The notes under the pieces were generated by a model, which saw only the letters and a program-made list of their open reading frames with translations, was not told where the DNA came from and ran no database searches. A stretch of DNA of 64,000 nucleotides from Oenanthe sinensis. Taxonomy: Eukaryota; Streptophyta; Magnoliopsida; Apiales; Apiaceae. The stretch is from NCBI GenBank assembly GCA_028671895.1, contig CM053796.1, positions 42,902,860 through 42,966,859 on the forward strand, written 5' to 3'. A program made the position numbers and the translations under genes. Positions within the stretch are counted from its first letter, which is position 1, and each line of letters opens with the position of its first letter. Positions 25,921 through 39,234 of this stretch are shown piece by piece.

Positions 25921-28900
25921 ATGATTGATGATGATACAACTACCCTAAGCTACTGGTTGAACTGGAGATTCTTCCTTTGTGGGACATGGGTTTTGACAGC
26001 TATGGTTGCCGCAGCAGTGCTTATTTGGAAATACGAAGGTTTTACTGTGAGTAAAACCCAGACAAGAGATGATGAACAGGAAACTGCTGGGTTTGTGAAC
26101 AGGGACGAAGCTTGGAGAACATGTTCAAAGGCAATTCATCCTGCTTGGCTTCTTGCTCTCCGCATAATTGCTTTTACTGTGCTCCTGGCTTTGCTATCTA
26201 TTGATATTTTCATTGACGGGGGCGACATATTCTATTTTTACACTTTGTAAGTTCCTTGGTTTCAATTTTGGAACCTTTAAATTCTAACTAAGATTGATTG
26301 TTTTATTTTTGTTGTGAATTGTGATTATGATCTTTGAAGGAAGCCTTTTTGAAATTATATATACCGGTGTTTTGGAACATCTGTTTATTCGTCATACTTC
26401 TAATGCTTGAAAAGGTTTTTCGTAGAGTCTATTTATGTACCTAGCACATTGAAAGAGCATCTATTGATCCTATTCTGTATTATTTAATAATTTTGCACAT
26501 GGTAGTTGTGTGTAAATATATTCAGAGGTTTGCTTAGCTTTCTGGATTAGCAAAATGTCTTTAACGCTGATACTAAATTTTGGGAAGATATGAAAGCTCG
26601 TGATATAGAATTCTTCGAACATCCCAGATCAGAAACATGGCAAGAAAAAAATCAAATCACATGTCACCTTCCTTTTTTATACACTCGTCTGATGTTTATT
26701 GTTTCTAAACAGGTGGACATTTGCATTGGTCACAATCTATTTCGGGGTTAGTAAATTGCTATCTTCTTCTAAGCCTCCATAGCTAAATCTGTTAAAAATA
26801 CTTTTAAACACAGAACCTGGATATTCATAAGCTCAAGATAGTTGGTATATTCAATGTTTATTCATGTCAATATGCCCTTCTAGATTGGGTCTTCATTCTC
26901 CATTTATGGATGTTTCTATTGCTGCAATGAAGTTGATGATGATAGGGCTGATTTTTCGGGTCTGGACACAGAGTGTGGCTCTTATGTGGCTCCTGCATTT
27001 GAGGAAAATGCAGATCTCTCCAACATGCCCATAAATTTTCCTAGCCAGGAAGAACCATGTGGTCGTGAAAGTGCAGGCTTCTGGGGATATGTCTTCCAAG
27101 TAGTTTTTCAGGCAAGTTTTTTCTTTCATATTTCCTTTTGATTTTATTGTATGGTTTGCCTTCCTGCAGTGAACATCAAAAATGAATATTTGTAGCAGGA
27201 ACTTAGGTTAATTGTTGTATAATTTTTTACTCAAGTTAGGTTATAAGTGCAATATAATTAAATAATGATTGGCTGTGTAATAAAAAATACACCATACTTA
27301 TGACTTAGTATTTGAATACAAGAACATACCTGCAATCTGTATCAAGATCATCTTAGTGAAATAGAAAAAAACAAAAAGTACAGGGGAGGGTGGGGTCAGA
27401 TAGCCATATATGAAGCAGCAATTCTGTATGACTATTTTGTCACTAATTTTTTAATCTCCTCTAGTTTTTAGAATCACATTTTAGGCTTAAGCATCAAACA
27501 GAGGGCAACTCTGACCAATTGTAACATTTCAATGGTTCAAACCTCACATTTTGTTGTGTTTTCTGTCGAAATTACATGGTAGTTTCTTTTTCTACTTAAT
27601 TTAAAGTGAAACAAAGACATGATCCAACTTTTTTCTTTAACATTACAAATCAGCTTTTGTTTGTGGTCCAACTTTTAGTTTTGCTATATTTTTCTCGTGT
27701 TGTTAATTAATGCGATTTGGCATGTGAGTAACCTGATCAATAGGACTTAGAATAGATGTTCTAGCAAAGTAAAAAGGTAAACGGAGACCTTTAGTTATAG
27801 TAGGAGGAAAGGTAAATCTAATTATTTATCAGTATGCAAACTATCGCTTACGCCTTTCATCATTTTGTATCGGTTTAACTTTTCAGCCTTTCACAATCTG
27901 GCAACTTTAAATTTTCTGCCAATTATATGACACAAAACTAAAATGTTATGCATGTAACTTTACTCACAATATCATCCTAATGCTTTAGATTAATGAATGG
28001 ATCTATCAGATAATTTTGGAAATGAATATTTTTTTCCTGTATACATCATTAAATCTTCTCAATGTCATGAAATTTGTCTCATGCTGCGATATATTCTGTT
28101 ATTTTCCCCTCACATCTTTTTATGTCTTCCATGAATAGATTTCTGCAGGAGCTGCAATGCTTACTGATGGCGTCTTTTGGTTTGTCATCTATCCATTTTT
28201 AACTCCCGCCAGTCACAACTTACATTTCGTAAGTTTCATAGATTAAACCCTTTGATTCGTTCAGGCTTCTTTTCATATATTAAAGTTGATTGTGCAAGAA
28301 GCGTTAATGTGTATTGTAATTTGCAATCGACTGCTTTGGAATGTAGAAAACATGTCACCTTAAGTTCCTTAACCTTAATTGCTTGTGTCGTTCCCTCTGT
28401 AGAAATATGCGTGTGTTGTAATAGTCATAGTCCATAATATTCTAAACTTTTAGTTTGATGGTAAGTAGTTCCGTTGCTGAGCTCACTGAGAAGAACACCT
28501 CTCCTTTTCAAAAAGGTTTTATCAATTGGATGAGGGAAATTATTCTTTATATTAAGGAAGTGTGGTACCTGCAGTGTCATATCCTAGCTTATTTTCTTTC
28601 TATTGATCCATCCTTTCACTGTTGAGAGGTAGTACATAGGTATGTCTTCTGTTAAAATTTGATTTTGCCTTCTGAGTATAACTATTCTCTCGAAGTGACA
28701 CTTCTAAAATATTTGATTGCACATGAAAAACCCAATTTTTACCGCGTTCTGTTTGTGGCGGTTTATTTGCTGTAGGCTTAAATATATCTTTCCTTGGTTA
28801 CGTTTTTGCTTGTACCTGTGTATTCAGAGTTATGAATTATGATACAGTCTTAATTGCCAACCTTTTTTAAAAAATATCTGAAACCAAGTTTCAATAGTTA

Positions 28901-30006
28901 TACTTGACTGTAGAATTGGTGAAATACATGCATTCACATGCATATATATGACACCTTTGTCTTTAATAATGCAGCTCGAAGTTTGCATGCATACTCTAAA
29001 TGCTGCATTCCTGCTTGGTGATATCGCATTGAATCACTTGGTAAGCTATAGGTTCTCGATGATCCTTAGTTTTGTAGGAATATGATTATCATTTTTTATG
29101 GATGTTTAGACATCCTTCCTGTATTTGAATGACGGACTAATTTTGTCATTGCTTCCAGAGGTTTCCTTTTTTCCGAATTGCATATTTTGTCCAGTTCACT
29201 TGCATATTTGTCATAGTCCAGTGGACTATCCATGCTTGTGTTTCAATGTGGTAAGTTGGTTTCTTTTTGTCACATTTTCACTTCTTCTACTTCAAGACCA
29301 TACAAATTTTTTTTTGAAATTTATAGTGTCTGATATATTCTTTCACAGGTGGCCATATCCATTTCTTGAATTGTCATCTCCGTATGCTCCGATATGGTAT
29401 GTATCATGTATATATCTCTTTTATATTCATATTATTTAATGACCGTAACATATAGACATTGTGTATGCAACTTATAAAGAAGCAAAGATACTTGAGGTGA
29501 CATTCTTTATCTACCTGGAGGTCGCTTTAGATTTTGAAGAATCTAGTTCAACTATCTGACCTATAAGATTAGGACGGTGACATAAGTGAGTTCTTTGTCA
29601 CTGCTTATGATTGAAACTGATTATTCTGGTACAGAGATAAATCACTTCTGAGTTATGACTAACATTTTACATGAGCTAGAATCGAGTTTATTTCGAGTAG
29701 TTTTTAATTCCTGGACTGCCTTAACACGTATATAGCCAATGTTGTGGACTTTGCTTCTTCTATAATATGTGCACATAAATTGTCTATCTTAGTATGTAAT
29801 AGGAAGAAGTAGACTATCAATAGTGATCACGCCATTGTAGACGTAAAATGTCATTTGTAATCACATGATTTCGTACCATCACATGTTCTCTGCTGCAATG
29901 AAACTTTTGTAGGTACTTCGGGATTGGTTTGGTTCATCTTCCCTGCTATGGCATTGTCCTCGTAATAGTAAAAACTAAGCAGGTCTGTTTAGCGAGATTA
30001 TCCTAG
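25921..30006 (+). CDS. Multipass membrane protein of unknown function (plant family)
   Basis: Coding exons 25921-26246, 26713-26746, 26884-27111, 28139-28228, 28975-29040, 29159-29250, 29349-29396 and 29913-30006 join in phase to 325 aa. I recognise the product as a plant family of uncharacterised transmembrane proteins; no biochemical role is known to me. About six to seven hydrophobic segments are seen, for example FLCGTWVLTAMVAAAVLIW, LLALRIIAFTVLLALLSIDI, WTFALVTIYFG, AMLTDGVFWFVIYPFL, FRIAYFVQFTCIFVIVQW and GIGLVHLPCYGIVLVIV. Conserved polar blocks include LEVCMHTLNAAFLLGD and WPYPFLELSSPYAPIW. Intron 3 (27112-28138) has a GC donor. The ATG at 25921 lies 15 bases after the acceptor and is the first in the exon. 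Confidence 0.92.
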
Positions 30007-33000
30007 GGGAAATGTGGGCTCAACACCACCTCAGAGTTGAGCATTACCAAGCTTATCTCCCCCAACCTTCAACATTCATTGCTTGTGAATCGAATTGTAT
30101 ATTGGAAATACCGATATATATATATTTTTAATAATGTTAGCATAGTGACACATGAACTAAATGAAATTTTTATAATTTTGAGAATGGAGGCGTGATTTTA
30201 ATATGATAAATACTGCCTTTTTCAAATTGACTTGATTTTAATTATATAAAGAAATATAAACTCAAAATCCTCAAATAATAATTATTAGTATCGTCATTAT
30301 TGTTATTAGTATTAGTCAGATTTTGATATTGATATATAATTAAATTTAATATTTCTATTTTATTTATATTTTAAAAAAATTAATAAATATTGGAATTTCA
30401 TTTTATTATATAATAAATAGTTATTATTTTAATAAGAGTAAATAGTACTTTGCATCCCTTATTTTTAGTCACTTTTTCGATTTGATCTTAAATTTTTTAT
30501 TTTGATAAATTGCATTCCTTAATTTTAAATTTTATTTCATATTACACTTCTTTTTAATCAATTTTCGTCAAAAATAACAGTCACCGTCATAGGGTAAAAT
30601 GAGAAGATTATATTTTATAGATTAAGCTATAACAAAATGCATCTTGTAGTTATAATATTTGAACATATCGCATTCTAATTAATTATTTTGACTTCATTTT
30701 AATAAAAATCGAACTTTAATATCATCAAAATAAATAATTTTGAGATGTAGTAATATTTTTTTTAATGAAATTAATAATTAGTCCTTATTTTAATTATTAT
30801 GCCCATATTTTAAAATTTAATATTTTTAAATAATAATATGAAAACATATCTATTTTATCAAAAATTCGTGTTGTTGTATTATTTTATCGATATATAATTT
30901 ATTATTTTTATTTAAAAATTATAAATTTATATTGTACTATTAAAAAATTATTATAAATTTAAAAAATATTATTAAAATTTAAATATTTTTTTATTAAATT
31001 AATAATTAAATATGATATATATTTATAAATATCGTATCCGATTACATATATATATATATATATATATATATGTAATATGTATGTATGTACTACTTCCGTT
31101 CCAAATTAAATGAGTTCGTCAATAATTTACGCTTAATTTTATATAATTTGTTATTTGAATATAAAAACATACATACTAAATGATATTCAGGGAAGAATGT
31201 GTTTTTTATGAACAAGTAGATTGATAATGTGACATTTTTTGAACTTTTTTTGCCACAAAAAATATTACGTGGAACTGAAAGTTTTTGTATATGGTGTGCT
31301 ATAAATGTAGACTTTTTAGATCATTTATTGGTGTGTATTATTAGAAATCTTTGTCATTAAATGACTTCTTTATATGTTACGAGAAGTTGGTAATCAATAA
31401 AAAGAAAAAGAAAAATATGATACTTATAGTTTATGTGTCTAACCAGGGATCATTTGGTTAGATATATATAAAATTTTATTTATTAAATATATTAAAATAT
31501 AATAGATACAAATATATAACCCGTGCAAAGCACGAGATAATTAATATTTAAATAAATTAATTTTTTATTGATATTTAATATATAATTTTATAATATTAAG
31601 AATTTATGTTAATATTATATGTTCTCTTTATATATATAAATTTATTCTATTTAATATAAATATGTTATAATATGGACCTGTGTTAAAAATAAAATTTTAA
31701 TTAATATAAATATGTATATAGTCAGAGCCCGTATTATAATAAGTAAAGTTATATAATTTGGACTCATGTTATAAATATATAATTGGGTCTAAAAAATAAA
31801 AATTTAGTTAATATAGATATTTATATAGTTAGAGCTCATATTATAATAAGTAAAATTATATATAATATATGTATATTTTTTAGGCTCATGATCCAGTACC
31901 GACCGACCAAAATTTTTAATTTTTCAGCTATAATAATATAGTATAGATTTATTAATATTTTAGTAATGTTATCTTGACTCGGTTATGTAAGTGATTTGGT
32001 GACTTTTCATAATCACTTGGATGAGAATAAGGATAAAGAGAAGGTGGATGAAGACAAAAATTTGGATTTAATGGCAGAAATAACAAGACGTGACTAATTT
32101 TTAGTATTGGGGACTTACAAAACATAAAAAAATTCTAGTGTTTGTGTTAGAAACCACTATGTAAATTGATATTTTATAATCGTTTTAGGGCACTATTTTT
32201 CTTCTTTGAGATTTTTCTCATATAGAATTTTGCTCAAACGAAATTTTAATGAGACTCTGTCAAATATAAAAGTTTGTTATTATATAAATTTTCGGGAAAT
32301 CTTTTGCTTATGAATCGTTCGACTCATGGATTGATTAAGAATACGATGATAAATTTTTATTATATTTGTGATATATTATCGAATATTATATATCAATAAA
32401 ATAATTCTTCATCTTTTCTGACAAAAAAAATACTACAAGCAATACTGTGCAATAAATTACATGAACGTGAATTAAATAAATTATGTTTTTCATTGCATCC
32501 ACGCACACAACGTTTCACAACAAATTGTTGGTAGATACCGTGTGTGTACCTCCTTTCAATTCCATATTCTATTTAATTTAAGCACTAACTTCTCAATTTT
32601 ATTTTTGGTTGCTAAACTTGGAATTTCTTTTGCTATTTTACAGAGACTATCATTCCAAAACTTTGAAGCTTGATATTTATTTTTTTTAAAAAAATATACA
32701 TTTTTAATCTCTTGTTTTTCTAAGAGGACAAATGAAATAAAATTTAAATTATTAAATTAGTTATAAACATATATGTTAGATTTATTAAAAATACGAGTGA
32801 AAATTCTGACAAGCGCTTTTTATGAGTTATTCTACGTATTTTTATACCGGATACAAAAATTATAAATTAATTGTTTCAAAAAAATTATAAATTAAAATTT
32901 CAAATGTGTGGTTCTTTAAATTTAGATATCTGTTTCTTAAGTTAAAACGAAAAAGGGAAACGAAAGGAATCAAAATTCATAACCAAATTTAAACTCTTTG

Positions 33001-33047
33001 ATTCGATAATATAAATTTATTAAAAAAACAAAAAATTCAATACCGCC
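30007..33047. other. AT-rich intergenic DNA with repeat remains
   Basis: No gene. Contains a (TA)n run at about 31048-31071, a Stowaway-like start (CTACTTCCGTTCCAAATTAA) near 31091 without a clear partner end, a hairpin CCCGTGCAAAGCACG near 31519, and two diverged copies, about 107 bp apart, of a block with ATATAGT(C/T)AGAGC near 31717 and 31825. Polymerase III or coding signals were not seen. Confidence 0.55.
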
Positions 33048-33055
33048 TATAAATA
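33048..33055 (+). promoter_or_regulatory. TATA box of ACLA
   Basis: TATAAATA followed about 30 bp later by a pyrimidine-rich stretch where the transcript should start. It is the only good TATA box between the AT-rich upstream DNA and the leader. Confidence 0.6.
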
Positions 33056-33113
33056 CACACAGCCTCACTCACTTCCTACCAACTATAAGCATCTCTCTGT
33101 GATCGCCTCAACG

Positions 33114-33315
33114 GTAATCTCCATTCCTCATTGCACATCATAATCTATACATACATTATACATACATGTGTGTGTATCTATATGTGTGTGCTTTCATCAC
33201 TTTTTATTGTTAGATCTGAAATAGATGTAATTGAGGTGTGATGCAACTACTATAGATCTAGAATGATTATTTATATGTGTGTATATATGTAAGTAATTTG
33301 TATGAATTGGTGTAG
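33114..33315 (+). other. 5' UTR intron of ACLA
   Basis: Donor CAACG/GTAATC at 33114 and acceptor GGTGTAG ending at 33315, leaving 11 bases of leader before the ATG at 33327. A short T-rich leader intron is common in plant housekeeping genes. Confidence 0.7.
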
Positions 33316-33326
33316 GTTATAAAGAA

Positions 33327-36300
33327 ATGGCGCGAAAGAAGATTAGAGAGTACGATTCCAAGAGATTGTTGAAGGAGCGTTATAAGAGGATTACTGGTTC
33401 TCAACTCGGAATTAAATCTGCTCAAGTATGTTGTTGTTTTCGAAGATTTTGTTTCGTGTTTTTCGCCTTTTTGTTGTCGATTTATTGGTTGTTAGGTCAC
33501 ATTGTGTGTAGACTTGTTGTATTTGTATCGATAAATTAGATGGAGATATGTGTAGATGAATGTTAATGTTGTAAAACAGTTGATGTGTTTAGAGCTAGGT
33601 AAGTTGAGGCGTTTTGATTCGTTATGTTACCTGGAGTTAGCATTGTTTTTGTGCATCGGATTTAGAATTAGTGAATGAGCATTATAAGAGGATTACTGGT
33701 TTTGAACTCGGTAGTAATTTTGCTCAAGTATGTTTTTTAGGAAGATTTTGACTTGTGTTTGCTATGTGTTTGTGTGAATTTATAATTGTTATATATTAGT
33801 TGTAGAGCTTGAGCTAAAAAAATGTTCATTTTATGGAGAAGTTGATGTATACAGAGTCTGAATTTCGGATAAATAAAGACATACGGACTATTATGAGAGA
33901 GTCATATATGTGGCTATTTATCACTGTGAATGTTTATTACTAGAAACATTAATACCTGGGTTTAGGACTAGCATCATTTCGTGCATCAGATTAAAAATGT
34001 ACGGCTAGTTTGTTGCAGTGAATGAGCTAGTTTGTTGTAGTTAAATCGGTTAGAGGGTAATGATTTGGAGTTGGAATAAGCTTGTATATTTGAAAGGCCG
34101 AAGGTGTTGGATTGGTTAGAGGTTCATGATTTGGAGTTGGAATGAAGTTCTTATAGTTGCTGCGAAGTTGTAGTACTTCATTTGAGGTATAAGATCAACA
34201 ACATGATTAGGTGAGAGGGGGGTGGGAAGAATAACCTAAAACCTAGGACTAGAAGGCTGGATGCCTCTGCGCTAATTTAATCTGCTTCTGAATTTAACGA
34301 AACACGGGTCAACATAATTTTTTTATGATGATGGTGTGTCTATTTTCCAAAACTTATAATGACAAATTGCTTGTGTTATATTTGTATTTTGTCGTATTTG
34401 AATGATATAATAAATATTCTCTTGGTGAATCAGATAACAGAATCAACTGATATCAACGAGCTCGTAGAAAAAGAACCTTGGCTCTCTTCCTCCAAACTAG
34501 TTGTTAAACCTGATATGCTATTTGGGAAGCGTGGAAAAAGTGGGCTCGTTGCTTTGAATTTAGATTTGGCTCAAGTTGATGCCTTTGTGAAAGAGCGACT
34601 TGGGAAAGAGGTACTTGTATCTGTTATGTTCTTGGTTTGAGAAGTACTTTTAGTTTTCTTATACATAGACGTAAACTAAAAATATACATTATAATCATGT
34701 TATATCTATTTGATGTTCAGGTTGAGATGGGAGGATGCAGAGGACCCATCACAACATTCATTGTTGAACCATTTGTTCCACACAATGAAGAATTTTATCT
34801 AAATATGGTCTCAGATCGACTTGAATGTAGCATAAGCTTTTCAGAGTGCGGTGGAATTGATATTGAGGAGAACTGGGATAAGGTACCCAGAAAGTAAAAT
34901 TGATTTAAAGAATTTGGTAAAACTGCATGCAATTCTTTTTCAAGGTTGTAACTTAATCTGCACCTTACTCTTATTCAGGTTAAAACTATATCTGTTCCTA
35001 CAGGCGTGTCCATGACACCTGATATTTGTGCTCCACTGGTTGCAACTCTCCCCTTAGAGGTATGCTAGTATTAAAACCATAAAAATGGTTGTGCTGCTCT
35101 TCCTTTACCCATTCGATGTTGCATATAATTACTTATCATTATTTCTTTAATTATCAGTTACGATTTCCTTGTATAAAAGGAAGCTTTACTTGTAAATGTA
35201 CCGTTATCATCGTAGTGTGAGTTCAAGGGAACCATAAATACTCTCTTTAATTTGTGTCTGAAGTTGCTATTCTGGACTTTCCAAATAATGCAGATCAAAA
35301 GTGTAATCGAGGAATTCATCAAAGTGATATTTATTTTATTTGCAGGTATGATATATGATACATTCTTTAATCTTACTTGTTCATCCCACCCCCACCCTAT
35401 ATTGGCCTCTGAATTCTAAGTTTCCTCTTATGCTAGATTTGGACTTCACTTTCTTAGAAATGAATCCTTTCACTTTGGTTGATGGGAAGCCATATCCTCT
35501 AGACATGAGAGGAGAACTTGATGACACTGCTTCTTTCAAGAACTTCAAGAAGTGTGTTTCGTCCCTTTATATTGTTGATGATCTGATTTGGATCCTTGTA
35601 CATTATGTTTTGGTAACCAATATCGGGTTTTGTAATGTTACCTTATGTCTCCATTTGTAGGTGGGGCAATATTGAATTCCCATTGCCCTTCGGAAGAGTT
35701 ATGAGTTCTACCGAGAGTTTTATTCATGGGCTAGATGAAAAGGTATTGTAGGTTTCTATCAACCTTTGTTACCAGCATTATTTAAGATTGTTCAAGGAAT
35801 ATCTTCTTTCTCTTTTTTTCAAAACAATTTAATCTCAAGTTTCTTTTTTGCTAAATAATTTAATCTCAAGTTGGTTCTTGTTATTTGATCCTTAGTACCT
35901 AAATAATATTGAATTCCATGTACTATATAGTTGGTTTATTGATTGATGGTGGACAATATGTATCTGTAAGAAGGAACGAAGGATAGCGATACTGAAATAT
36001 GAGAAGAAAACATTACTTGTGGATTTCAGATTCAGTTTAAAATTAATTATTATAGTATAAGGGTTTAGCTGTGTAGAGAAATTTAGTTTGTAGGAAAGTC
36101 AATTAATCTAAACATTATGACTTCAATTTTTCTTCTGCAGACTAGTGCCTCTCTGAAGTTTACTGTTCTAAATCCGAAAGGACGAATTTGGACTATGGTT
36201 GCTGGAGGAGGTGCCAGTGTCATCTATGCAGATACGGTTTGTTTTCCATTCGACGATTTGGGGTGTTAAGCTCTTTTAAATTTCATCAATATATACTATT

Positions 36301-37062
36301 TAAGTTAGATTAGCTAGCCTTTACATTATATTTGTCTGTTCAGGTTGGAGATCTTGGTTTTGCCGAAGAGCTTGGAAACTATGCAGAGTATAGTGGAGCA
36401 CCAAATGAAGAGGAGGTTTTGCAGTATGCTCGAGTTGTTATTGATGTAAGGACTCTCTTAGCAATGTCTAAAAATGACATGTACAATATTCGTCACTCAA
36501 AACAATTTTAGAATCTTGGTTTCGATTTCACTTTCAAACCTGAAATAGTTGTCCCATGAATCTCTGGTCTACAGTGTGCAACAGCAGATCCTGATGGCCG
36601 TAAGAGAGCCCTTGTAGTAGGCGGTGGAATAGCCAACTTCACAGATGTTGCTGCTACATTCAACGGCATCATTCGTGCACTCAAAGAGAAGGTGAGTGTA
36701 TATTTTTACGGATCGCGTTTGGTGCCTTGTCATTTTACTTCCCCTGTATGTGAAGTTTATTTTTTTTTGGCATCAATGGTATAGGAATCAAAGCTCAAAG
36801 CTGCGAGAATGCACATATATGTGAGGAGAGGAGGTCCAAACTATCAAAAAGGTCTTGCAAAAATGAGGGCTCTTGGAGAAGAAATTGGCATCCCAATTGA
36901 GGTATAACTACAAAATCTGGCATTCTGTATTTTTTTTTTATTTGGATGAAATCACAAATAAATCTCAACTATTTTCATCTTCTCTTATAGGTATATGGAC
37001 CGGAAAAAACAATGACTGGGATATGCAAACAGGCAATAGAGTGCATTAGTGCAGCTGCATGA
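33327..37062 (+). CDS. ACLA: ATP-citrate synthase alpha chain, subunit A
   Basis: Plant ATP-citrate lyase is a hetero-oligomer of ACLA and ACLB that makes cytosolic acetyl-CoA from citrate for wax, sterol and flavonoid synthesis; ACLA is homologous to the N-terminal part of the animal enzyme. Coding exons: 33327-33425, 34434-34610, 34721-34882, 34979-35059, 35294-35345, 35437-35551, 35661-35742, 36141-36236, 36344-36445, 36575-36691, 36785-36901, 36991-37062. All are GT-AG and join to 423 aa, the family length. It begins MARKKIREYDSKRLLKE and has the ATP-grasp blocks LVVKPDMLFGKRGKSGLVAL, DLDFTFLEMNPF and MVAGGGASVIYADT, then GAPNEEEVLQYARVVID. Exon 5 is slightly unusual (VIFILFADLDF). Intron 1 holds a decayed copy of exon 1. 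Confidence 0.97.
33659..33727 (+). pseudogene. Decayed duplicate of ACLA exon 1 inside intron 1
   Basis: 33659-33727 aligns with exon 1 at 33354-33425, including 20 identical bases (TTATAAGAGGATTACTGGTT), the end GCTCAA and the following donor GTATGTT. It still reads open in the same phase, EHYKRITGFELGSNFAQ against ERYKRITGSQLGIKSAQ, but one codon is lost and the start codon region and a usable acceptor are missing. Similarity continues a short way into the intron. It is most simply a fossil tandem duplication. Confidence 0.85.
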
Positions 37063-39234
37063 ATGTCACAAATCTTGTTCCAGTCTTTATATTAGAGCTC
37101 TCTTTTTCGTTGTAGACTGTGTTTGTTTAATTCAGTGTTAGCGACAGCCTGTAACCTTAATAGGAGTATTGGATTTGATATGCAAATTCCAGTTCAATAA
37201 AAATGGTCCAGTTCGTTATCACTTATCTTCCCTTATTTTTGTCTTGAACAGTTAAACAAATACTCGGCTTGCTACTTTGCCGGGAGTATTATGAAAAAGA
37301 TCGATCATAGAAGTCTACAATTACAAAATTTTCACTTCCTGTGTAGAGTCTGCCTTGAGATTATATATATATGAAAATCCTCATAACATTTAATTAGTTC
37401 CTTCCTGTCGAATTTATATGATCGATTGACGTTATTTACTTGTTTATACCTTATTACATTGTTTTGAACCGAACGAATATGATTGCTTGAATAAGTCGGT
37501 TTAAATCTTATAGACCGAAAATGATGAAGATCATAAAGATCTTCAACTATGGCGCCAGTCTCGTTTCGGAAAGAAAAAAAGGTGGTGAAATGCAAAAAAG
37601 TGAGTCAATTTCAGACCAAAGAGCTAATTAATCAATGTCTTTAATGACACGTTAATTTGTAATCAAGCCGTTATTGAAAAACCTACCTAGTTCTTTGAAT
37701 TTATGAGAGATTTCAAGGTCAGTAATCATCTGCATTGGTACAGGTACACGTACGGTACACAATTTTCAGCTTGGATATTTATTCTATCATAATCATGATT
37801 TATTAAGCCTACAAAAAAGTACCGTAGTACGGAGTATATGAATTTATACTTTTTTATTTCTCCCTGCACTTTAGTGTCTAGATCTGCCCAAACTTTATTT
37901 GCATATGTTTAACACTTTCCTTAATTAACGAGTCCAAACTGTTTAATAAAGAGGTTTTGGTGATAGTTAAACAAACCATAATTGCATACTGTATGTTTAA
38001 AAAGAATATACAGTATTTAAAAAAAGTTCAATAATATTATTTTTTAATTGTAGACGCGGAAGCAGTGTATGCAAAATATTAATATAAAATATATTATTAA
38101 ATAATAAATATTACAATATTCTGTATATATATGGTTTCCGAGATTTTCAATTAAGCGGGATCTTAATTGAAACCAACCCCATAATATACATTAAAAATTA
38201 TCCTCTATCATTCCCGTTTATAAGTTCGTTTCTCGAAATGAGATTTATTAAAAAATAAATATTATTTATTAATTTATATTATTATTATTATATATATAAG
38301 ACCCATGCAACGAATGCAGTACTACAAGATTAGTCACATCACATGAAATATTACGAGGATAATCTGAAGTTGTATTTCGAGATAAATTATTATAAAAAAA
38401 TACATTGGATTATTACGTGACAATGGAATGACAAATGTGTATAATAGACATGAGATGTATCCGGATGTAAAGATGGGAGAAAAGGTCCAAACTCCAAACA
38501 GAAGTAGAACGACCAAAAAATTGAAAACAAAAGTCACCTCCAGCAATGTTTTATTGTTTTTCTAAGAGAATATAAAATCAAGCCGTCTCGAATTAAATTT
38601 GTTGCCATTTGTTTCCCCTAATCCCACTAGGTAATTGTCATTTATCTCAATATTAGCATAAAATTGAGGTTTATATGTGATTGGTGATTTTATTAAATTT
38701 AATATATATGCGTGCATTATTTTAAAAATAGTTTTTTAATTTTTTAGAAAAAGTAAATTTGTGTATATCTTACCTTCCAAGATTTTTTATATCAAAAGTA
38801 AAATATATACATATATTCGTTACGTTTGATTTGATTTAATAGAAAAGTGAGGTTCACATTATTTCACATAGTACGGTTTAGGGCTTTAACCTTTAGGCAT
38901 GACTTTTCAACCCAACTTGCTCTGATGTTCAATATATTCCTTACAAGTTATTTATATTCATAGACGTAAAGTTATGTGTACTCCTAAAAGATACGTGTAG
39001 TTTTGTGATAAAATATAATGTTATATACAAAAAGTCTATTAAAAATAATATAGAATTATATTAAAATTTATTGCTAACATTTTACACTTTTATAATAATA
39101 AATAACTTACCTTGTTATTCATGCTTGGTCGAAAAAAAGTATCGATTTCGATTTCCTTCTATTTTCATAATTAATTTAGATATGAGAGGCTAAGGGGGTA
39201 TTTTGTGGAGTATTTTTTTGGATTTTAAAAGTAT

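Noticed and set aside
31088..31410. Stowaway MITE starting CTACTTCCGTTCCAAATTAA
   Set aside because: No matching inverted end with a TA border could be found downstream; at most a remnant.
37332..37600. Minus-strand open frame of 87 codons preceded by TGGCGCC, like an LTR primer-binding site
   Set aside because: No LTR ends, no gag or pol similarity; probably chance.
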